The position numbers and the translations under genes were made by a program. Source: Melieria omissa (lineage: Eukaryota > Arthropoda > Insecta > Diptera > Ulidiidae). Taken from it: 64,000 nt of DNA. The DNA lies in the NCBI GenBank assembly GCA_963971225.1, contig OZ020269.1:93558865-93622864 (forward strand), given 5' to 3'. Shown here piece after piece: positions 56,740-64,000 of this stretch. The notes beneath the pieces were generated by a model. That model saw only the letters and a list, made by a program, of their open reading frames with translations, ran no database searches and was not told the origin of the DNA. Position 1 is the first letter of the stretch; each line of letters opens with the position of its first letter.

Positions 56740-57000
56740 ACCCACACTACTAAGCAATGCCAGTTCCCTACAAGGAGACTACCGGTCATATGACTAGTTA
56801 TATAACCGGTATACATAACCAACATATCGGTTATATTTCTAGTCAGATTTGTTCTAGCAGTGGGAAAAATCTGACTAGTCCTTTTGTGTACGTGTGACTT
56901 GATTTTGTGTCCGTGTGATTTGATATCACCTTCTAACGCATGCACTCTGAAATCTTGGCAAACGTACAGCTGTCTCGCTTACTCACATGGAGTCTCGCAT
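56740..57000. repeat. Complex short inverted/direct repeats with ACCGGT motifs
   Basis: TATAACCGGTATACATAACC and AACATATCGGTTATAT are partial inverted repeats, CTAGTCAGATTTGTTCTAGC and ATCTGACTAG pair, and GTGTGACTTGATTTTGTGTC / GTGTGATTTGAT are direct repeats. Confidence 0.5.
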
Positions 57001-57004
57001 GTAC

Positions 57005-57200
57005 CATTCAGTTACGTCTAACCGACAAACCGGTCAGACCTATCTGGTAGGCATAACGTATGAATCGGTATGTCTACCGTAACAATCAGTTACGTCTAAC
57101 CGACAAACCGGTCATACCTATCTGGTAGACATAACGTACGATTCGGTATGTCTACCAGATAGGTCTAACCGGTTTGTCGGTTAGATGTACCTGATAGTCA
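57005..57200. repeat. 78-bp tandem repeat ending in a long hairpin
   Basis: CAGTTACGTCTAACCGACAA starts at 57009 and 57087. The second copy continues GGTAGACATAACGTA and then runs into its own complement (57149-57188: GTCTACCAGATAGGTCTAAC, CGGTTTGTCGGTTAGA), so 57095-57188 can form a hairpin with about 40-bp arms. Confidence 0.75.
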
Positions 57201-57800
57201 TTACGTAAATATACATTAAAACTATTTGGACGATTAGTTTAAAAAAATGTATTTAGCTATCAAAAAAAAGAAATACAAAGAGGAAAAGCGAGAAAGACAC
57301 AAAAAAAAACACAACATTTCTTCCGGCGCCTTTGGTTTTAGCCTCCAGGGTTCTTTTGTTGAATTATCCATATCCATGCTTCGGAAAAGATCTATATAGA
57401 ACAATCATGAAATAATAATTCAATTTAATGTTATTTTTTAGTCAAGTAAATATTTTATTACCTTCAAAACGTTCCACAAAAATAAATTCGTCAGCGGACG
57501 CTTGCCTGACGTACCAGTTGAAGTCTTCGCGTGAACTACGACATTTTGGGCATAAAATCAAGTGGCACGCCACGTTTATATCGTTATCTCACTCTTTCAT
57601 ACAGAGAATATGGAAGGTACTAATGCAAATATATTCTTTCATTCCCACTTACTGGAAAAAATCCCAAAATGTGAAATGCAGATTTGTATGTGTTAGTGAG
57701 ATTTGGGAAATTTTTATGCATCTGTTAGTTTTTAGACAAATTTTGAACTTTTTTCTGGAGTTTCGGTTAGGCATTCCTTGTAGGGGTTCCTACTATCAGA

Positions 57801-57902
57801 AATGTGTCGCAACGTATACATTGTCGAATATAAGCTCATCAAAGACACCAACCTACAGAACATCCACACAACCCAGTAATAAACTTTCACATACGCAGGA
57901 GT
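57801..57902 (+). repeat. Dispersed repeat, copy 2
   Basis: AATGTGTCGCAACGTATAC, AAAGACACCAACCT and ACACAACCCAGTAATAAACT match copy 1 at 51264-51401 in the same orientation, with an internal deletion. Confidence 0.6.
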
Positions 57903-59830
57903 CAGAGTCACATACTAATGGTAGACAGATAGACTCGTTTATGAATGTTACTCATTTGTTTTGCTCATTTTTTTCATTTCATCAGAATTTTTTTAAATAC
58001 CGAAAACGATTTTCTCTTCTTTTTAAGACTCATTCATGATTCATGTCAAAATTTTAGTTGTTACTTGAGAAATATTTATGTGAAGTACTGAATTGGTAAC
58101 GCTTGGCAAAGTTTAAGATATACATTCATTTTTATTTTAGTCCGTCCATATTTCTTAAAAGCCAAATAAGTGTTGAGTGAAAATGTTGCTCGCAAACGTG
58201 ATACGAAAAACCCTCCTTTTCAAGACGAAATTAAAATGTGCGGCACTTCGCATACAGCGCGTAGTAGCCGATATGGAATCAATACTCTGCCAATCAACTT
58301 TCAATATTTAATTCAGCAATTATTTTTCAGACATTTGTTCGGCATTGTGCAACTATAAACAACTGTCGATCTGTGTTTGCAAAATTTTGACAGCAGCTAA
58401 ATATAAAATACTACCCGGAATGCTGTGCTGTATTCATATATGAAAGACTTTTCTAAATCGCAGCATAAACCGATTATAATGTCGAACACTGAGTGGCACG
58501 AAGAAGGCGGCCGGCCGCATAAAATCACTCTGCCAGAAAACACAAAGCTCGGCAAACAAATAAGTAACCAATTGAAAATACAATAAGCAAAGCGACAACA
58601 AAAGTAAACAGAATAAAAACATGAAATAAAATCGAAAACTTTAATGCGGCGTGTAACGTTCGTAAATATCGAAATGATCTCAGCGCGAAAGCTGCGGTCG
58701 GCCACAGCAGCCAACGGACCCGAAGCATCCAATCGTGCTGACACTTTTATTCGAATTGCCGCAATTGAAGGCACTTCAATTTGTGGGAAATGAACGCCAA
58801 TTCGATGTTGTTGGTGCGCACATTTTTCGCTGGAATTCCAGCCCCAAAGCTGGCGGCTGTTGCTGTCGTCTGCCAACACGATCCCTTTGACACTTTGCGA
58901 TTGCTGATCTTGAAATCGCATTGGGTGCGTTGCTTTGCGCTTTTTTTTGATGGTCAAGTGTTGAGCAGATTTCGGTTCAGTTGCTTTGGTTGAGCGTTAA
59001 ATTGTTTTTTTTTTGTATTTCCCTCATGATGTCACGCGCGAAAAGTTGGCGTCAGCGTGCGCAACAAGTGCGCAGCTGAGAGCGCGAGCCGCTGAGAGCG
59101 TTCAAGCTCCCCGCTGTTACTTGTTTACATTTCTCAGCGCTGTGTCTGACCTTCCGCCAACGAAATTTGTGTGTCCGTTAGTTTGTTGGCATTTTTGTAA
59201 ATATTTTTGGTATTGTTTGCAAATAAAATTTAGTGGTTTATTGCTTAGTTTATGTGAAAATGTAGAGGAGCTTAATTGGATGCTTGAAATTCGCAAAAGT
59301 TCAGCGTTTCAGTTTCATTAGTATTATGAGAGAATTTTTTTTATAAATATGTAATAATAAAAAAAATAAATGAAAAGAGAGGAGATAGAAGATAGAAAGA
59401 GAGAAAGTTAATCAATCAAACGTCAGTTGGATTCTTGCCTCGGCAAATACCAAAAAAAAGAAAACTTTTTTCACTGATTACCTTGTAAGAAGACAACGAC
59501 AGCTGAGAATTCCTCTTTCGATTACACTTTGCGACAATTTTGGGTTCATAGAATTTGACCTGGAATCGGTCAAGACAGATCGGTAGTACTGGTAAAGAAT
59601 AACAAAAGCCTAGCTGGATTTTGCAAAGTTACTTCCCTTTCAAAAGTTGCAGCCGCCTAAAGATTGTATGTTTTCGACCTTTGAAATTTCGTTTAGGTAT
59701 AATTATTGGACTATAGAATAATCACAGAATTAGTTAATTTGAACATTAGTTGCAAGTTTGCTAAAGACAACAATAAAAAATATTGAATATCTTAAGACTT
59801 ACAACTAAAAGACAAACTGATTTCGAAAAC
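57903..59830. other. Intergenic sequence; CpG-richer block at 58490-59160
   Basis: 58490-59160 is less AT-rich, with GCGCAGCTGAGAGCGCGAGC-type sequence, and resembles promoter or regulatory DNA. A minus-strand open frame covers 58957-58397 but lacks an ATG at its start and has no recognisable domain or bias. Confidence 0.3.
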
Positions 59831-59837
59831 ACATTAA

Positions 59838-60116
59838 CCCGGCGTTGGTGTGGTGAAAAAAAATTACGTTATTGGTGTGGTGGGGTATGACATACCCCAA
59901 AACTTTATATAGCAGCAACCTCACGAAACAACACAAATATAAAAGACAGCAATTATATATTATTCTTCATTTAATTTTACGTAAAAAAAATGCAAAAACA
60001 TTTCATGTGCAAGCAATTTGTAAAAGAAAATAACAAATATAAGAAAACTGATATCCGTATTATTTACAAAAATACAACCTCTGGGGTATGGTATACCCCA
60101 CCACACCGATGCCGGG
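59838..60116. mobile_element. TTAA-flanked TIR element, 279 bp
   Basis: Ends CCCGGCGTTGGTGTGGTG and CACCACACCGATGCCGGG are inverted repeats with two mismatches, each next to TTAA (59834-59837, 60117-60120). A second inner inverted pair GGGGTATGACATACCCC / GGGGTATGGTATACCCC follows. No coding capacity. Target site and CCC ends suggest piggyBac-type mobilisation. Confidence 0.8.
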
Positions 60117-60120
60117 TTAA

Positions 60121-61325
60121 CACACACAAACTTTAGACGGCTACAACTTTAAAAAAGCTGGTCAGAAAAAGCTGTTGCACAGTGTTATCGACTCAATCAA
60201 TATCCAAAAAAGAAAAGGTCAGCCACTGTCTTCTGTGGTCAATGACATTTACGGCATTGGAAGAGTTGAACAAACCATTTATTCAAGCTTCTTTTATACT
60301 TCTTCTAGCCAACCAGAGGTCGCCTATACAGATAAAATGGACTTCTTCCTAACTGCATCCAACCATATCTCGTGTTATATAGGCTGTCCCAATAAAAGAG
60401 ATAATTAAATTGAAACATAAACCGTATGGTTAACATTTTAGTAGATACATTGTAAAGTAGACATGTTCCAATGGAGTTTGGAATAAAATACCCCGAAAAT
60501 CTCAGCCACAGCTCTGATCTCAGACCTTTGTTTTTTTTTTAGATTTTCGATAACTTTTTGAAAAATGTGTGACTCTTTTACCGATGATTAAAATCGTCCT
60601 TGAGCTCAGGAATTGCTTGGGGTTTAATCGCTCAGACCTACAATATCTGGTGGTAATAGAAAGGCTTTGGATACCCGGTCAAAAAGGTAATTTGAAAAGT
60701 AGGCAACAGATGTTGTGTTCACATATTAGATGAGCAAGTCAGTAATGTTTTGATGTCTCTGCAGATAATCAACGACTGGACTGGATGACAACCTGACAAG
60801 AAAGACAAACGCGAGGTGAAACAGTTTAGCTGCTACAATGGCATACAAAGGATTTTATTTTGCGTACAACTTTTGATCCTGACTGCAGAATAATCTAAAC
60901 TGCTCAAAGAAAGAAATCGCATGGCCTTCCAGAGACCAGTAGAGGTCAGAATTTCGGAAGACAATTCGTTTTGGAATTCGTAGTTCTATTAATGAGATTA
61001 TTTTTATAATAACATCTCGTTCTTGCTTTGTGTGGAGCCCCATTTTTAATCATCGGAATAATCGTAGACAACAGCTGTGAAATATCAAATGTGCAACTAG
61101 TACCAAAAGCGAATAAAAAAAAGTCATGTTCTTTTATTGGGAGACCCCGTAGTATTCACAATATAAATAGATCTGCAAAAAACTAAAATAAATTAATTAA
61201 AACTAAAAAAAAGTAAAACAGTAACTACCGTTTCAACGGTTTGAAATCACACTAAGAAAGCTAGAAAATTCGATGATATTTATTTACTTTTTGCAATGCT
61301 CATCCAACTCTGGACCGGCAGAAGT
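60121..61325. other. Intergenic sequence without recognised features
   Basis: Short open frames (for example 60175-60408) have no recognisable domain. No repeat matched elsewhere in the window. Confidence 0.35.
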
Positions 61326-61335
61326 ACTTAAACAC

Positions 61336-61799
61336 TAATGTCCGACCGAAGGTGGATTATTGGCTGAAGCCGAATAATTGGCATAACTAAAATATACGTC
61401 CGAAGCCGGATACTAATACAAAAACTGATCAAATTTTGCCGTTTTCTCTTCATTAATTTCTTTTCTTCACTTACGAATTAATAAAACAATATATATACAC
61501 ATATTTTTGTAAAAAATATACAAAAACAACTACATAATAACAAAAACAAAACAAAAATCTTAACAATTCAATTGACATAAATCGCTGATTAGAGATAATT
61601 TTTCTAATCGCAATCTTGATGTCTAAAATATCGATCAAACCGGATATTTGATAAAATATTTCGAAACAGAGCAAATTGATTCGCATTACAGGGCGAAAAC
61701 CGTTGGCTAAAATATTCGGCTATTTTAGACGAAGCCGAAGCAGAAGATTTAAAATTGGCTGAATACCGAAGCTGAAAACGAATATTCGGCCCGACATTA
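61336..61799. mobile_element. hAT-type TIR element, 464 bp
   Basis: Left end TAATGTCCGACCGAAGG and the complement of the right end, TAATGTCGGGCCGAATATT, form the terminal repeat. Flanks TTAAACAC (61328-61335) and CTAAACAC (61800-61807) match at 7 of 8 positions. Subterminal GAAGCCGAA motifs repeat on both sides (61353, 61392, 61730, 61765). No transposase. Confidence 0.7.
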
Positions 61800-61807
61800 C
61801 TAAACAC

Positions 61808-62093
61808 CAAATCTACTCAAATAGTTTTCAATGATCAAAAGAGAAGAATGTATAGAGCAAACTTACTCTTTTGCCAGATCAGTTGTAACTATGAATCTAT
61901 TAAATATTTGATTGAGTTATAAATAAACTTTGAGACAAAGCTCGTGTAAATCAATTTGCTTCATTTACAACAACAGTTTTGTAGAACCATTTCGTTGTCA
62001 GATCAACCACCTGCGAGGTATGCAAATCAAACGGCAGCGAATGGAATGATTGATGCAATTTGTTTATAAACAAATTAAATCATAGCATTGGCC
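61808..62093. other. AT-rich sequence upstream of the right-edge gene
   Basis: Nothing recognisable; leads into the candidate promoter block at 62094-62480. Confidence 0.3.
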
Positions 62094-62150
62094 GATAAAA
62101 GTTGCTATAAAATCTAACTCAACAATGCGCGGAGAGAGAGAGCAAAGCAC
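62094..62150 (+). promoter_or_regulatory. Candidate core promoter for the right-edge gene
   Basis: TATAAAA at 62106-62112 is followed about 25 nt later by GGAGAGAGAGAGC, a GAGA-type element. This sits about 420 nt before the proposed ATG 62529, in a CpG-enriched block (62260-62480). No strong initiator is at the right spacing, so this is only a candidate. Confidence 0.25.
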
Positions 62151-62528
62151 CCACTCGCTGCCATAAAAATTGAGAAGTAGAGTCTGGTCTCGAAAGTTTA
62201 TTTCGGCGTCACTGAGGCTAAAGCTAACGTTGCCGATCTGGCTTATCAGACACACAGCGCACTCACACACTCACTTGGCCAACTGCTGCCGGCAGCGCTG
62301 TGTTGGCGCTCACTTGGCGCGCAGACATTAATTGCGCGTTTATGGCAGAATTTGAAATTATGGCAATGCGGCGCTGGGCCAGTCGAGTTTGTGATCTGAG
62401 CGCGTTGACAGTATGGTGCGCGTGTACGACATTTTTTAAGCCGGGCCAAAATTTAATGCGCGGCGACGCAAACAATTAATCGAACGAAACCAAAAGTGCC
62501 ATTGGTGCAGTTAGTTAATTTGGCCAAA

Positions 62529-63466
62529 ATGCTGTTCGGTCTAGTGTACTTGTCGTGGTTCGATGCAACGACGGTGGCGTTGCCATTTGTGACTGTCGTC
62601 CTGATACAACTGCTGAATGCCTACTTGGCGGCAACACCGGAAACGACGGCAACGGCCGTCTCCGACGCAACTACAGCAACAACAAATGGCAAAATACAAA
62701 AGCAAAAGAGTGAACACTGTGACGAGTATGTTGTTTTTGTGTTCCACTAAGTTAATAACAACTGAAGCGTAGCAAAATTATGCGTTTGTGTCGAGATAAA
62801 AAAAAAAGAAAATTTGTCGAAGAAATGAGGGGCAAGAAGAAACTTGAAAGCGAATGCTGCGAATACATTTGGCAGCTGTCACAATGAAGCATTAAAAAAA
62901 ATGTCAAAACATTTCAATGTCATGTGAAAATTGTGTTAATTTAAAACGTGTTAATTATGGTAGATTAAATTGAAATGAAAAATGTGCAAAGTGTGCAAAA
63001 TGTATTAATTTATTTAATTGAAATGACGCTGCATGTGTTTGTATCGAAATGCCATTACCCCGTTTACTGGCTTTCAAGATATATTGAATGAATTTTTGGG
63101 AAAAAAATTGATAAGATAAAAAGTGTGTGTGGCCTAAATTGCATGACAGTGCAGTAGAACAGTGGCGCTCTTTGTTTGTTCAATTTTCAGTTTTTCTTTT
63201 ACGAATGTGCATTTATATGTGTTTGTTTGTGTTTGTCAAAATATGTTCCCCTCTACCCCTTTATCTTTGTTGCATTTTAAAGTGTTTGTTTGCGCGTTCT
63301 ATCGTTCGCTTCATTTTGTTTGCAGTTCTTTTGCAACCCCTTCGCCATCCGTACCATCGGCTCCCGTGAATTCATCGCCACCCTCATCTGCACGCAACTC
63401 CATCAACTTCTCTAACGGCAACAGCATTCCGCATCCACCCAGTCTCGACTCACTCAGCGATGAATA
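62529..63466 (+). CDS. Partial gene: hydrophobic N-terminus plus Ser/Pro-rich exon, continues off the right edge
   Basis: Exon 1 is 62529-62725, with ATG in a perfect fly context (CCAAAATGC) and donor GA|GTATGT. Exon 2 is 63326-63466, with acceptor TTTGTTTGCAG and donor TA|GTAAGT. The phase fits: GA+T gives Asp. The product starts MLFGLVYLSWFDATTVALPF and then VTVVLIQLLNAYLA, about 35 hydrophobic residues that could be a signal-anchor or transmembrane segment. It continues with Thr/Ala-rich and Lys-rich sequence, then a Ser/Pro/Asn-rich stretch (SFATPSPSVPSAPVNSSPP and on) ending at LDSLSDE plus a split Tyr codon. The C-terminal exons lie beyond 64000. I do not recognise the family. The matched splice phase and good start make the model credible. 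Confidence 0.55.
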
Positions 63467-64000
63467 GTAAGTCACTAATTTATCTAAAGTCAGAGATAAT
63501 AATTTATATACGAAGATTTTATATAAATTGCACTCTAAATACTAGAAAAAAATCACAACTCAAAACTTTCCAAAATCTAAATATTTTCATCAATCAATTC
63601 ACCGTACGGATTTTTAATGATTTCAAAAATTTCATTGCAATTAAAATCTTTTTAACTGAAAAATATAGCTATATCGTTCTTATGTTAATGGCGCTGCTTT
63701 TCAACAAATCAACAGTTTTCTGCCGCTTCTGAAAATTTTAAATTTTTTAGTTTGACTCCTTTGTATTTAAGGTGTGATATGTAAAACTGAATTCAATATT
63801 TGTTGAAAATTGCTAATGGCATCTTTACGGGTTAGCTTCTTAGCCTATGTGTAGATTTGGGATCTATTCAGCCATTCAAGACTAACCTAAACTGTGCGAC
63901 AAGCCAATGATGGCCTGAAGCCTTCACGAATTTTTAAGACTAACGATTCAGATAGCGATGAGATATGTATCTAGTCGTCATACAGGGTTTTCAATAGGGA
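63467..64000 (+). other. Start of an intron of the right-edge gene
   Basis: Follows the donor GTAAGT at 63467. AT-rich, no further exon recognised before the window ends. Confidence 0.4.

Noticed and set aside
58397..58957. Minus-strand open frame of 186 codons, the longest outside the RhoGEF exons and their immediate shadows
   Set aside because: It begins at TTG rather than ATG, shows no codon bias or domain, and lies in a CpG-richer regulatory-looking block where long frames occur by chance.
1..64000. CRISPR array, bacterial operon or viral genome
   Set aside because: Introns, fly start contexts, fly-type transposons and lack of compact operons show eukaryotic nuclear DNA; no regularly spaced repeats of CRISPR type occur.

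Overview
The window looks like nuclear DNA of a higher (brachyceran) fly with a larger genome than Drosophila. It is AT-rich, with long introns, poly-CAA/CAG tracts, start contexts of the CAAAATG/CAACATG type, and abundant mariner, jockey-like, RNase-H-bearing non-LTR, hAT-type and TTAA-flanked elements. A tephritid fruit fly is my best guess from overall character; nothing in the sequence proves it.

Only one gene is complete and certain. It is a plus-strand Dbl-family Rho guanine nucleotide exchange factor with seven coding exons (36333-53707) encoding 743 residues: a long Ser-rich disordered N-terminal half, a DH domain, a PH domain and a short tail. All exon junctions keep phase. A 12.5 kb intron separates coding exon 1 from exon 2 and a 2.4 kb intron separates exon 2 from the DH exons; both are full of transposon debris. 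The start of a second plus-strand gene lies at the right edge: coding exon 1 at 62529-62725, with a hydrophobic N-terminal segment, splices in phase to a Ser/Pro-rich exon at 63326-63466 and runs out of the window. A probable promoter and non-coding first exon of a leftward gene lie at about 6230-6013 (minus strand).

Layout: 1-6000 is intergenic or intronic sequence with one non-LTR 3' end (1480-2105) and local duplications. 6000-6700 is GC-rich and promoter-like. 7030-14600 is a transposon cluster: a minus-strand non-LTR 3' end hit by a 76-bp palindrome, a minus-strand jockey-like element split by a 2.3 kb hAT-type element that itself holds non-LTR and mariner pieces, then a 0.92 kb foldback element. 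14600-20000 is mainly unique AT-rich DNA. 20000-22090 holds a non-LTR remnant, a deleted mariner and a second foldback. 26363-27475 is a TIR element whose ends are perfect palindromes. 27700-29000 is poly-CAA and UTR-like. 30400-35200 holds a non-LTR 3' end with a 106-bp hAT-type insertion that has an exact 8-bp target duplication, plus tandem repeats and a 580-bp TIR element. 36275-53990 is the RhoGEF gene. 56025-56529 is a deleted mariner with intact ends. 57000-57200 is a repeat/hairpin block. 59838-60116 and 44458-45082 are TTAA-flanked TIR elements, and 61336-61799 is a hAT-type TIR element.

The most unusual item is a 76-bp near-perfect palindrome present twice at exactly the same length, each copy flanked by its own 4-bp duplication (ATGG, AAAT). 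One copy interrupts a retrotransposon reading frame; the other sits just upstream of the RhoGEF DH exons.
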